NCBI RefSeq assembly: GCF_010365285.1
Contig: NZ_CP048286.1
Location: forward strand, 2,189,001 to 2,253,000
Origin: Paenibacillus rhizovicinus
GTDB taxonomy: Bacteria; Bacillota; Bacilli; Paenibacillales; Paenibacillaceae
Direction: 5' to 3'
Length of the DNA stretch: 64,000 nucleotides
The position numbers and the translations under genes are program-made. Below, in pieces: positions 55,997-64,000 of the stretch. The notes beneath the pieces are model-generated. The model saw only the letters and a list, made by a program, of their open reading frames with translations. It did no database searches and had not been told where the DNA came from. How positions within the stretch are numbered: the stretch's first letter is position 1; each line of letters begins with the position of its first letter.

Positions 55997-56971
55997 CTAC
56001 ATCTCCTCCTTCGACCCGAACAGCCGATACGCGAATCGCATCGCGAAATAGCTGACGAGCAGCAGCATGACGGAGATCGACGAGGCATAGCCGAGTTCAA
56101 ACCGAATGAAGGCGTAATCGTCAATATGGTTGACGATGAGATGCCCTGCATATTGCGGCGTAACCGGCATCCCCGTCAGCTGCGTGGAGATGGCGCCGGC
56201 CTTCAGCGTGCCGACGATGGTCATGACGGCGCTGAACAACAGTTGAGGCTTCATCGACGGCAGCGTAATATAGAACACTTGCTGCAGGCGGTTGGATACG
56301 CCGTCGATGCTCCCCGCTTCATACAGCTCCCGGTTAACGGTCTGCAACCCGGCCAGCATGGCCAGGAAGCCGACGCTGAAGCTCATCCACAGGGATACGA
56401 GAATCATTACTTTAAGCAAATAATCCGGATTCTGAAGCCATATGACCGGACTGTCGATCAGGCCGAATTTGAGCAGGAACCGGTTGACGTATCCGACGCG
56501 GTCGCCGCTGAACGCCGCGATCCATACGACCGACAACGCGACGGCGCCGGCCATCGACGGCGCGTAGAAGGCCAATGTGTAATAGTCGCGAATCCGGATC
56601 GGCAGCTGATGGATCAGCCAAGCGAACAGGAACGCCAACGCATAGCCGCCCGGTCCTACGATGAGCGCGAACAAGAATGTGTTCGGCAGCGCTTTGGTCA
56701 AGAAGATGATGTCGTTCGTGAACAGCATGAGATAGTTGTCGAACCCGATAAAGTGCAGGGAGCCGAACCCGTTATACGACGTAAATCCGAGCGTGCCGGC
56801 CATGAAGACCGGAATGACGATGAAGATCATGAAGCAGATCAAGAAGGGCGCGATGAACAAGTACGCGAACGTGTCGCGCTTCAGTTCTTTGAAGAATCGG
56901 CCAAGCTTGGTACCAAGGCCGGACTTGCGTCCAACCTTGGCCAGCGCGGGAGAAAGCTCCGTATTGATCAT
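55997..56971 (-). CDS. Carbohydrate ABC transporter permease, MalF-like
   Basis: 324 aa from ATG 56971 (GGAGGAATCTCA upstream). A cytoplasmic leader of about 35 residues precedes six spans (FAYLFIAPFLICFMIFIVIP). The EAA loop is ELYEAGSIDGVSNRLQQV then ITLPSMKP. Its start overlaps the stop of the large binding-protein gene, so this permease pair most likely serves that protein. Confidence 0.92.
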   Translation of the reverse strand: MINTELSPALAKVGRKSGLGTKLGRFFKELKRDTFAYLFIAPFLICFMIFIVIPVFMAGTLGFTSYNGFGSLHFIGFDNYLMLFTNDIIFLTKALPNTFLFALIVGPGGYALAFLFAWLIHQLPIRIRDYYTLAFYAPSMAGAVALSVVWIAAFSGDRVGYVNRFLLKFGLIDSPVIWLQNPDYLLKVMILVSLWMSFSVGFLAMLAGLQTVNRELYEAGSIDGVSNRLQQVFYITLPSMKPQLLFSAVMTIVGTLKAGAISTQLTGMPVTPQYAGHLIVNHIDDYAFIRFELGYASSISVMLLLVSYFAMRFAYRLFGSKEEM

Positions 56972-59910
56972 TGAGATTCCTCCCAATTAAAAGGTTTCTT
57001 AATTTGCGGGACATGCAGGTCGTCGGTTTTCTTAATGCCGAAGTCGACCTGCCTGCGGTCCATTTCCCGTTGAATCTCCGTTTGCGCTTTCTCTAACGCC
57101 TCTTGCGCGGGCACGCGGTCGAATACGGTACTGTTCCAAGCGAAGTCCATTTCCCGCGAGAGGAAGTAGTAGCCTGGCACGTAAGGCATGTTCTTCGCCC
57201 ATTTGCTCTGCTCGCGCAGCACGGCGATATCCTCGTTCGACCAAGGGAGCGTCTTCATCGCGTTCGTGTTCGCTGAATTCCAGCGGTATTCCATGCCGTA
57301 ATACGACTCGATGTCTTTCGCGTAATGCGCTTGAACCTCGTCGGACGTCCACCATTGGAGGAATTTCCAGGCTTCGTCCTTGTTATCGCTTTTCTTCATG
57401 ATCATGCCGGCCGAGATCCCCTGCGGAGACCATCTGGCGACCGTGCCGTCCGCTTGCTTCACGCCGGGCAGCGGAGCGATCTTCCAGTGACCGGTAATTT
57501 CCGGAGCCGCGACGAGCAGCTGGACGTACGTGTTAAAGTCCGCGATCCCGATCGGAATGTCCCCGTTGCGGAAATGCTGGAAGAAGGCCGGAATATCGAT
57601 CGGCAGATTGTACTTCAAGTACAGGTCCGTCCAGCGTTTGAATGCAGCCATGCCCTCGGGCGTCGTAAGCGTGCTCTTCAACCCGTTAGGCGCGTACAGC
57701 TCGGCGCCGTTCTGGAAGAACATCGTGGTGAAGTCGGCCTTCGGATAGCTCATCGTCATGTCGTTCTCTTGCAGCGTCGGCAAGATCGTGAACAAGTCGT
57801 CCCAGGTGTCCGGAGCTTTCAAGCCCAGGCTGTCGAATATATCGGTACGATAGAACATTACGCTGAAGTTCTGCGTCTCCGGCAAGCCGTAAGTGCCGCC
57901 GTCGTATGCCATGGCGCGGAACGTGCCCGGGATGAAGCGTTTGGCTACATCCTCGAAGCCGGGATATTTGGACAGATCCTCCACCGCGTCCCGCATGGCA
58001 TAGTCGGCCGGCGTCGCTTCGCCGATACCGAGCGCTACGTCCGGCACTTCGCCGGCGGCGTTGCCCAGGATGAGCTGGTTCGCGTTCGGCATTAAGCTGA
58101 CGTTTACATGAATGCCGGTCTTCGGCGTGAAGTCCGTATCGATCATTTCGTTAAGCAAGTCGACGTAATCGCGTCCGCGGGACACCCAGATCGTCAGCGA
58201 ATCCTTGTCGTTCTTCTTGCTGACGTCGTAGTCCATATAGAAGGAACGGGCGAAATCTTTGATCGAGTACGGGATGCGGGACCATGCGGTCGGCACCTTG
58301 AAGCCCGGATCGGTATCCGGCGTGCGGACCGTAATGAAGTCGAGCAGCAGCGACTGCTGCGTGAGCGTCGTCATCCACGTGCCGATATTGCTCTGAATCG
58401 TCGAGAACGTATCGATCTTGTTCGGAATTTCGTCGACGTTCTTGCGGAGCTCCTTCAGCAGGTCGATCGAGCTTAGAATCCCTTCCGCGAGATCCGAATC
58501 GATGCCGTTGACGCCGTTGATATAATCGCGGATGTCCGACAAGCGATTGATAAAGCCGTCCATCGTCTGCTCCACGTTCGGATCGTACTTCTTCATGTCC
58601 CACGTTCTCGTCGTATCCAGATTCGCATCGAAGGAGCTGACGCTATACGCGCCCGTCAGCAAGCGGATTTTACGGTCATAATCGGATAATGCCTGAAGCT
58701 CGTTATTCAAAGCCAGTTGAATCGGCTGCATCTCCGAAGCGTCAGCCGTCATCTTGAGCCTGTGGTCGCCCTTCGTCAAATAAAACCGGTAAGGCTTGTC
58801 GTCCTTGTCGCGAATCGTCTCGACCGTGAATTCGCCGTTGAATCGCAGCGGGTAATGCAGCATCTCGCGAAACGGAACCGCGCCGTCGATCTCGATCGTG
58901 CGGTAGGCTTTGAATCCATTGCGATAATTCTGGTAGGCTTTCAGATCGATCTCGTACCACCCGTCCGCCGGCACGTTGATCGTCCACTCGATCGCCTCGC
59001 CGGGGTTGCGCCATCTGTCGCCGCCGATGACGTTATACGTCGTGCGGCCTTTCGGATCCGGAGAGATATAAGGCTCCGACCAGTGATCCGTCTGAATCAT
59101 CAGACTCGACTTGTCGAGGAAGTTCTCCCCTTCGACGTTCCCGTACCATTCCTTCTCCCTCGACGGAGCCGGGTTCGCCGTTTGATACTCCGCATACGTC
59201 TTGATCGCCTTCTTCGGCTTGAAGGTCAACGAGCGAAGCGCAACTTTCTCCTTGTTGCCGACAAGACGAAGCGTATGCTTCCCGGCTTCAAGCCGGTACA
59301 GCAGCGGTTCGGATGAGGTCGTGAAATCGCTGACCGCCTTCTCGTTCCAGCCGGCGATCTCGACCTGCTCCGGCCGGACTTGCATGCCGATCTCGTTGCG
59401 GTCGTACGGGTATTTCGCGTCTTTCCAATGACGCTCGAGCTCGACGTGCTGCGATTCCGAGAACGGATATTTGCCGTCGATCTGGATGCCGCGGATGACC
59501 GAGTCGTTGCCGCCCGGAAGCGGCATATAATCGATATCGAGTTCGTACCAGCCGGCGGTCGCGACGTCGAAGCTCCACTCCACCCACCCTTGGTCGCTGT
59601 TCCAATGCAGCGACTCGCCGTCCGCATCGTTCGTCTTCTCTGCTTGCGCGTCAGGCGCGGAATCGCTGAATTCGCTCGCCTTGATCGCAATCGGCGCGCC
59701 GGATGACGATTCGGCAGTCACTTGGTTGTCGGCCATCACCTTCGCGTAGGGAAGCAAATCTCCCGCAGCCTTGTACGTCAGCATATTTGCGGCGGTAAGG
59801 GTCGAGGCGTAAGTGACCGGTTCCCCGCCATAAGCCCAGCGATAGCCGCCGAAGAGGATGACGAGAATCGGCGCGAGCCGGATGGCGATTCGAGTCCGCT
59901 TCTTCCTCAT
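56968..59910 (-). CDS. Giant membrane-anchored solute-binding protein with two carbohydrate-binding-like domains
   Basis: 980 aa, about twice the normal length. The N-terminus is a signal anchor (IRLAPILVILFGGYRWAYGG) without a lipobox Cys. Two beta-sandwich-like modules follow, about 40-245 and 255-410. They share the pattern GWVEWSFDVATAGWYELDID / EAIEWTINVPADGWYEIDLK, then IQIDGKYPF / IEIDGAVPF and an H-x-L-x-L turn near the end, which resembles CBM6/35-type folds. A helical linker (about 430-570) leads to a complete family 1 solute-binding domain (SLTIWVSRGRDYVDLLNEMI ... AWKFLQWWTSDEVQAHY). It overlaps the ATPase gene upstream and the permease gene downstream. It may hold polymer chains near the transporter. 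Confidence 0.9.
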   Translation of the reverse strand: MRKKRTRIAIRLAPILVILFGGYRWAYGGEPVTYASTLTAANMLTYKAAGDLLPYAKVMADNQVTAESSSGAPIAIKASEFSDSAPDAQAEKTNDADGESLHWNSDQGWVEWSFDVATAGWYELDIDYMPLPGGNDSVIRGIQIDGKYPFSESQHVELERHWKDAKYPYDRNEIGMQVRPEQVEIAGWNEKAVSDFTTSSEPLLYRLEAGKHTLRLVGNKEKVALRSLTFKPKKAIKTYAEYQTANPAPSREKEWYGNVEGENFLDKSSLMIQTDHWSEPYISPDPKGRTTYNVIGGDRWRNPGEAIEWTINVPADGWYEIDLKAYQNYRNGFKAYRTIEIDGAVPFREMLHYPLRFNGEFTVETIRDKDDKPYRFYLTKGDHRLKMTADASEMQPIQLALNNELQALSDYDRKIRLLTGAYSVSSFDANLDTTRTWDMKKYDPNVEQTMDGFINRLSDIRDYINGVNGIDSDLAEGILSSIDLLKELRKNVDEIPNKIDTFSTIQSNIGTWMTTLTQQSLLLDFITVRTPDTDPGFKVPTAWSRIPYSIKDFARSFYMDYDVSKKNDKDSLTIWVSRGRDYVDLLNEMIDTDFTPKTGIHVNVSLMPNANQLILGNAAGEVPDVALGIGEATPADYAMRDAVEDLSKYPGFEDVAKRFIPGTFRAMAYDGGTYGLPETQNFSVMFYRTDIFDSLGLKAPDTWDDLFTILPTLQENDMTMSYPKADFTTMFFQNGAELYAPNGLKSTLTTPEGMAAFKRWTDLYLKYNLPIDIPAFFQHFRNGDIPIGIADFNTYVQLLVAAPEITGHWKIAPLPGVKQADGTVARWSPQGISAGMIMKKSDNKDEAWKFLQWWTSDEVQAHYAKDIESYYGMEYRWNSANTNAMKTLPWSNEDIAVLREQSKWAKNMPYVPGYYFLSREMDFAWNSTVFDRVPAQEALEKAQTEIQREMDRRQVDFGIKKTDDLHVPQIKKPFNWEESQ

Positions 59911-61040
59911 CCTTGATCTCCTCCAACCGCCAACGATACGCCTGTATGGCTATCGAAGAAGTGCACCTTGTTCATGTTAAAGCCGATTGCGGGCTCCTCT
60001 TCGCTGAGGTACGAATCGCTTGGATCGGTGCGTACGATCAGCTTCGAATCGCCGACGGTGAAATAGACGTAGCTGTCCGCGCCCGTCACTTCCGAGAATT
60101 GCACGCTTCCCTGCACGTAGCCATTCCGTTCGTCCGCCTCGGAATACGCCGGCTTAATGAGCAAGTGCTCCGGCCTTACGCCGAGCACGACGTTGCGAAC
60201 CGCGCCGTTCATGCGCGCTATATTCCGGTCATGCTCTCTCGGAATGAGTAGCTTCATTCGTTTGTTGTTGAAGTAGTAACGGCCGTCCTCAAGCGTGATG
60301 TTGCCGGTGATGAAGTTCATCTGCGGCGAACCGATGAATCCCGCGACGAACATGTTGGCCGGTCGATCGTACAGCTGACGCGGCGGGGCGACTTGCTGAA
60401 TGACGCCGTCCTTCATCACGACGATGCGCGTGCCCATCGTCATGGCTTCGACTTGGTCGTGGGTCACATATACGGTCGTGCGCTTCAAATCCTTCTGGAG
60501 CTTGATGATCTCCGCGCGCGTCTGCGCTCTCAGCTTCGCGTCCAGGTTCGACAGCGGTTCATCCATCAAGAATACTTGCGGCTCGCGCGCGATTGCGCGG
60601 CCGAGCGCTACCCGCTGCTTCTGGCCGCCGGACAATTGATTCGGCTTGCGGTCCAGCAAGTGCGCAATCTCCAGAATGCGCGCAACGCGGTTAACCCGAA
60701 GCTCGATATCGAACATCGGCGTCTTGCGCAGCTTCAAACCGAGCGCGATATTCTCGTACACCGTCAAATTCGGGTACAGCGCATAGTTCTGGAATACCAT
60801 CGCGATGTCTCTGTCCTTCGGCGAAGTGTAGTTAATGAACTTGCCGTCGATATACAGGTCGCCGCTCGAGATCTCTTCCAATCCGGCAAGCATGCGCAGC
60901 GTCGTAGACTTCCCGCAGCCCGAAGGCCCGACCAGGACGAGGAATTCCCCTTCTTCGATCGTCAGATGGAAATCGTTCACGGCCGGGCGCGATTCGCCTT
61001 TGTATTGTTTGAACACGTGGTTGAATGTGATGCTTCCCAT
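59907..61040 (-). CDS. ABC transporter ATP-binding protein, MsmX/UgpC-like
   Basis: 377 aa. Walker A GPSGCGKSTTLRMLAG, signature LSGGQKQRVALGRAI, Walker B VFLMDEPLSNLDAKL, switch His in YVTHDQVEAMTMG, and C-terminal TOBE-type regions (VVLGVRPEHLLI). It is the sugar-importer ATPase and, being the only ATPase of the long operon, probably drives both permease pairs. It may also serve other LplBC-type transporters of the genome. ATG 61040 follows AGGTGAG. Confidence 0.94.
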   Translation of the reverse strand: MGSITFNHVFKQYKGESRPAVNDFHLTIEEGEFLVLVGPSGCGKSTTLRMLAGLEEISSGDLYIDGKFINYTSPKDRDIAMVFQNYALYPNLTVYENIALGLKLRKTPMFDIELRVNRVARILEIAHLLDRKPNQLSGGQKQRVALGRAIAREPQVFLMDEPLSNLDAKLRAQTRAEIIKLQKDLKRTTVYVTHDQVEAMTMGTRIVVMKDGVIQQVAPPRQLYDRPANMFVAGFIGSPQMNFITGNITLEDGRYYFNNKRMKLLIPREHDRNIARMNGAVRNVVLGVRPEHLLIKPAYSEADERNGYVQGSVQFSEVTGADSYVYFTVGDSKLIVRTDPSDSYLSEEEPAIGFNMNKVHFFDSHTGVSLAVGGDQG

Positions 61041-61210
61041 CCTAACTCACCTCTAGTAAAGTCTGGTCTGCCGCTTCTTCCCTGCTTCCGCGGCATGCCG
61101 GCCCGGGCAATCCCGGGCACGGCGCCTTCTGACAAGTAACGAGACTTCCGCAGCATGCCGTGCTAGCGATCACACAACAGCCGCAACAGCCACAACAACC
61201 GAGGAATCGG

Positions 61211-62653
61211 CTACTTCAACGCCGCGCGCACTTCTTGCGTTCGCTTGTTCCAGCCTTCGGCCGATGCGATCAGTTCGCTGGTGTCTCCGTCCTCGAAAAT
61301 AATCTTGTTGCCGAGTCCGTTCCATTGATATTCGCCGAACGCCGGAATCATATAGCCCATTTCCGGGATGCCGTTCTCTTTGGAGATACGGACCGCGTCC
61401 GTGTTCTTGTCTTTCCACAGCGGGATTTGGTCATAGTAAGCATCCAGTTCCGGATCGATGATCGCCGGGTTGTTGCCTTGCTCCATTTTCCACTTCTGAA
61501 TCTCTTTCGAGAATTGGAAGCTGATGTACAGGAACGCTTCCGCTTTGTGCTTCGAGCCTGCGAGCAGCGTCATCGGGCCCCAGATACTGTAGCTAGGCTG
61601 GCCTTTCGTGCCTCTCGGGAACGGCAGAACGTCCCAATCGAAGTTCGCTTTGCTCCGGAGCTCGGGAATGTTCCAGCTTCCGCCGATCGCGAAGCCGGTT
61701 TTGCCGTTCAGGAAGTTCGACATGGCATCGCCTTTGGCTTTGGCGTCGGCATAATTCAGCATCGAGCCGTCTTTCGTCACGAACTCTTTAAGCCACTTGA
61801 ATTCATCCACGACTCCCGGAGTTCCCATCATGCTTTGCGTCAGGTCCGTGTTCATGAACTGCAGGTTGTTCGCGTAACCGTCCGCGATCGACTTCGTGCT
61901 GAGGAGACGCATTTGCCATTCCGGCATCGTCGTCATGCCGTATTCGCCCGCATCCGGATTGGTCATCTTCTTCGCATCCTCGCGGAGATCGTCATACGTC
62001 CAGTCGTTAGGCGGCATGTCGAGACCGTTCTTGGCAAGCAGGTCCTTGTTGACGAGAATCCACATCGGCACGTCTACGAAAGGAACGGCTACGCGTTTGC
62101 CGTTGATCTTGAACGTATCGAGCAAACCGTTCTTCAATTGCACGCTTTGCATCGTCGGATCCGTATCGAGGTACGGGGTCAGATCCTCGGCGACGCCGTT
62201 TTGTTCGAAGGAGTATAAGTCTTGGTCAACCCACGACAAGTCGGCAGGCGTTCCGGCCGCTTGGTTCGCAGCCACGACTTCGAGAATCGACTTGCCGTTA
62301 ACCGGTACGTTCTCGATCGTGATCCATGGGTACTTCTCGTGGAATTTCTGGTAGAGCGGCACATAGTCGTCTCCTGCCCAGCTGACGATTCGAAGCGTAA
62401 CCGGGTCGTGTTTCACTTCCGTTGCTGCCGCCGCATTCGTATCGGAAGCGCTTTCCGTATCTGCCGCATTAGCGTTCGCCGTGCTGTTAGTGCCAGCGTT
62501 GTTGGTTTTGTCGGCGCTGCCTGCATTGCTGGCTTTGTTCGTATCGTTCGCGGTGTTGCTGCTGTTGTTGTTCGTTCCTCCGCAAGCGGAAAGGACAAGG
62601 GTCAAGCTCAAAAGCATGCTGCTTAGCATAGCGAGTTTGTTTCTTGTTTTCAC
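61211..62653 (-). CDS. Sugar ABC transporter substrate-binding lipoprotein, family 1
   Basis: 480 aa from GTG 62653, chosen because GGAGGAGAAACA lies directly before it; earlier in-frame codons fall in the leader. The lipobox LSACGG gives the lipidated Cys, then an Asn/Thr/Ala-rich linker of about 55 residues. The mature domain is a family 1 sugar-binding protein (VTLRIVSWAGDDYVPLYQKF ... YWDGLGNKI-type end). It is the first gene of the long operon. A 170-bp gap to the ATPase gene holds a small GC-rich hairpin (61101-61118) but no terminator. It most likely serves the permease pair at 48974/49963. Confidence 0.92.
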   Translation of the reverse strand: MKTRNKLAMLSSMLLSLTLVLSACGGTNNNSSNTANDTNKASNAGSADKTNNAGTNSTANANAADTESASDTNAAAATEVKHDPVTLRIVSWAGDDYVPLYQKFHEKYPWITIENVPVNGKSILEVVAANQAAGTPADLSWVDQDLYSFEQNGVAEDLTPYLDTDPTMQSVQLKNGLLDTFKINGKRVAVPFVDVPMWILVNKDLLAKNGLDMPPNDWTYDDLREDAKKMTNPDAGEYGMTTMPEWQMRLLSTKSIADGYANNLQFMNTDLTQSMMGTPGVVDEFKWLKEFVTKDGSMLNYADAKAKGDAMSNFLNGKTGFAIGGSWNIPELRSKANFDWDVLPFPRGTKGQPSYSIWGPMTLLAGSKHKAEAFLYISFQFSKEIQKWKMEQGNNPAIIDPELDAYYDQIPLWKDKNTDAVRISKENGIPEMGYMIPAFGEYQWNGLGNKIIFEDGDTSELIASAEGWNKRTQEVRAALK

Positions 62654-62772
62654 TGTTTCTCCTCCTGATCGAATCGAATTTGAATGATTGCGGTTGGTGC
62701 GGACGTGCATGCAGACGAATAGCCGACTCCCCTTAAGCCGATCTCATCACACCTCTCGAAAGGTGATAAATC

Positions 62773-62786
62773 AGAAAACGTTCGCA
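62773..62786. promoter_or_regulatory. LacI-type operator in the leader of the glycan operon
   Basis: TGCGAACGTTTTCT on the minus strand, an imperfect copy of the main operator with the half TGCGAACGTT intact, about 60 bp downstream of it. Confidence 0.6.
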
Positions 62787-62829
62787 CAAGATACAACGTA
62801 TGTAAATGCCTTCATCATGCAATATTCTT

Positions 62830-62843
62830 TGCGAACGTTCGCA
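62830..62843. promoter_or_regulatory. LacI-type operator at the glycan-operon start site
   Basis: Perfect 14-bp palindrome TGCGAACGTTCGCA. It begins 7 bp downstream of the -10 box, so a repressor bound here would cover the transcription start. Confidence 0.85.
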
Positions 62844-62849
62844 TAAACA

Positions 62850-62878
62850 TCTTAAATCCACGCTGTATTTTTTGTCAA
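62850..62878 (-). promoter_or_regulatory. Promoter of the glycan-utilisation operon
   Basis: Perfect TTGACA and TTAAGA with a 17-bp spacer on the minus strand. The start is near 62843, giving a leader of about 190 nt before the GTG at 62653. Confidence 0.85.
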
Positions 62879-63174
62879 CGCTTTCTTTTTTTGGCGCTGA
62901 TGCCCATCTTGAACGGTATGCTCCGTCTCTCGGCCTATGGACTCATGCGGTTTCGGCCCCAAAGACGCAAAAAAAAGCATCGTTCGCCAAATCAGCGCAC
63001 GACGCGGTTTTGTTTGCTTTTTTCCTCGCCTCGACGACGGCGGCGTGAGCGGCTGCGCGGTGGGGGCGGCGAGGTGCCGGTTGCGCGGCAGATGCATCGA
63101 TTGTCGCGGAAATCGCGGTCTGGCGCGCATTTCCTTATGGAGACTAATGCTTCGCAGCACGATGACCGAACAGC
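62879..63174. other. Intergenic stretch without a supported gene
   Basis: GC-rich sequence with overlapping short frames on both strands, none with a ribosome site or a recognisable product. It could be the eroded remainder of the lacI-like gene that seems to begin at 63344; one minus-strand frame (CSVIVLRS near 63150) vaguely recalls the LacI core, too weakly to claim. Confidence 0.4.
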
Positions 63175-63344
63175 GGAAGCGGATTGCCGCTTCCCAGGCG
63201 ACCCTTGTACACGACCCTTGCAGGCCGTTTCTTAAGGCGCCCGCGAAACGCCTGCGCGGCGCGCATGTCCGGCTTTCAACGAACGAAACACCCTCGCCGC
63301 GGAAGCCCCGAGCTCCGCCGCAAATCTTTGATCGCAACCGCCAT
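63175..63344 (-). pseudogene. Remnant of a LacI family regulator
   Basis: ATG 63344 opens MAVAIKDL, the usual LacI start, and then meets a stop after about 22 codons. Moving to another frame continues AELGASAARVFRSLKAG, which aligns with the LacI helix-turn-helix pattern (AxLAGVSxATVSRxL). A third frame at about 63180-63235 reads LKKRPARVV then SGNPLPLF, like the hinge and first strand (LKKRRSRVIG... SNPFF). A piece of about 15 codons between them is missing. An operator half-site just upstream (63371) supports a former autoregulated lacI. Each match is short, so chance similarity cannot be excluded. Confidence 0.4.
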
Positions 63345-63370
63345 CCTTCAACACCTTCTCCAATATTTCG

Positions 63371-63384
63371 GATTAACGTTCGCA
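63371..63384. promoter_or_regulatory. LacI-type operator before the lacI remnant
   Basis: TGCGAACGTTAATC on the minus strand, sharing TGCGAACGTT with the two sites at the glycan-operon promoter and lying 27 bp before the remnant's ATG. Confidence 0.55.
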
Positions 63385-63440
63385 CAAAGCATTGATTTGA
63401 GGTTCCCAGGCCGGCGGCTTCTCCCTCAATTTTCGCGACA

Positions 63441-63467
63441 AAAACCGCGGCTCTCGATAAGCCGCGG
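63441..63467 (-). terminator. Terminator behind the degraded gene at the right edge
   Basis: 8-bp stem CCGCGGCT / AGCCGCGG with a 7-nt loop, followed on the minus strand by TTTTTG, 15 bp past the last stop codon of the remnant at 63482. Confidence 0.8.
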
Positions 63468-63481
63468 CGCCCCTTTCGCCA

Positions 63482-64000
63482 TTACGAAACGCCTGCCTCC
63501 ATGAACGGCCGAACCACCATCCACGCATCGAAACCGCTTCGTCCATACGTCCAATATCGGAGGTTTATGCCGTCGTCCAAGATGCCCGGACGAACCGGAT
63601 GGCGCGGTCCGCGGGCGAAATCGAATGTGCCTGGCGCGATCCGCTCGCGCTCGTCCTATACGTCTGCCGGGTACGGACCCGATATAACCGGCCTCCCGGC
63701 TGCCTGTCGAATGCGGCGGCGAATTCACGTTCAAGCCTCGTTAGAATCCGGCCGCACTCTCGCTCATCGTATCGGAATATGCGTCAGCAACCGATCTTTT
63801 CCGACTGCGGACCATGAACGAAATTGATGAGATCGATCATGGAGCATGGCTAGTATCCCATCGTATGCAATGCCGTCCGGATCGAGCGGCGCGCCTGCCA
63901 GCTCGGCGTACCAAGCTCTCACCTCGCGTTCGAGCCGCTGCGCGGTCTCCGCGTGTGTACAAGAGATTTTCTTAAATCCTCTAACCTTTCTGCCGAAACG
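63482..64000 (-). pseudogene. Degraded protein-coding gene running off the right edge
   Basis: Three protein-like stretches lie end to end in three frames on the minus strand. 64000 to about 63764 reads ...EREVRAWYAELAGAPLDPDG... and ends TGA. About 63780 to 63660 reads RILTRLEREFAAAFDRQPGG... The last, about 63660 to 63482, reads ...GILDDGINLRYWTYGRSGFDAWMVVRPFMEAGVS and ends TAA. Two frameshifts would join them into one product with a normal C-terminus, and a terminator follows directly. I do not recognise the family. It could also be sequencing error in one real gene. Confidence 0.5.

Noticed and set aside
61101-61118. GC-rich hairpin between the first binding-protein gene and the ATPase gene as a terminator
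   Set aside because: Short 7-bp stem with no T-run on the minus strand; it may affect stability but I would not call it a terminator.
1-64000. tRNA or rRNA genes
   Set aside because: I looked for them by eye and saw no cloverleaf-like or conserved rRNA stretch; the only structured RNAs seen are the T-box leader and the group II intron.

Overview
The window looks like the chromosome of a GC-rich, spore-forming Firmicute of the Paenibacillus/Cohnella kind. The signs are a gerABC-type germinant receptor operon, a leuA gene behind a T-box leader, strong GGAGG ribosome sites, LplB/LplC-type sugar ABC permeases, several LacI/AraC/DeoR regulators and many glycoside hydrolases. Family names come from reading the proteins; no database was searched. 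Nearly all genes lie on the minus strand. Only the ger operon, one aldo/keto reductase and one AraC regulator lie on the plus strand.

Layout, left to right. (1) 1-3.7 kb: a LacI-controlled sugar ABC transporter (binding protein cut by the window edge, two permeases) with GAAACGTTTC operators at the operon and lacI promoters. (2) 3.9-11.7 kb: a second LacI-headed operon, lacI - permease - ATPase - binding protein - permease - unknown 155-aa protein - PHP phosphoesterase - glycerophosphodiesterase-like protein, probably for uptake and cleavage of an organophosphate. (3) 11.7-14.7 kb: a six-copy 75-bp tandem repeat, a palindromic element and a group II intron of class C type sitting just behind the leuA terminator. 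(4) leuA with a T-box leader, then gerABC-like genes, a kynB/kynA tryptophan-degradation pair and an aldo/keto reductase. (5) 23-34 kb: carbohydrate genes. These are a GH88 unsaturated uronyl hydrolase with a divergent AraC regulator, an esterase-SDR-ThuA operon, and deoR-acyltransferase-phosphotransferase-GH78 rhamnosidase. (6) 33.7-41 kb: an oligopeptide-type transporter (A-B-C-D-F) with two small membrane proteins at its end, and an AraC regulator beside it.

(7) 42.4-62.9 kb is the most striking part: twelve minus-strand genes with almost no gaps, from a TTGACA/TTAAGA promoter near 62.86 kb to a terminator at 42.33 kb. They encode a conventional sugar-binding lipoprotein, an MsmX/UgpC-type ATPase, a 980-aa membrane-anchored binding protein with two extra beta-sandwich-like domains, two permease pairs, an NHL-propeller/YIP1-like membrane protein, a DUF5696-like membrane-anchored protein that may be an unrecognised glycosidase, a GH95 fucosidase, a GH38 mannosidase and an orphan permease. 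I read this as a fucose- and mannose-containing glycan utilisation locus. A LacI-type operator covers its start site, but the adjoining lacI-like sequence appears broken, and a second broken gene runs off the right edge.
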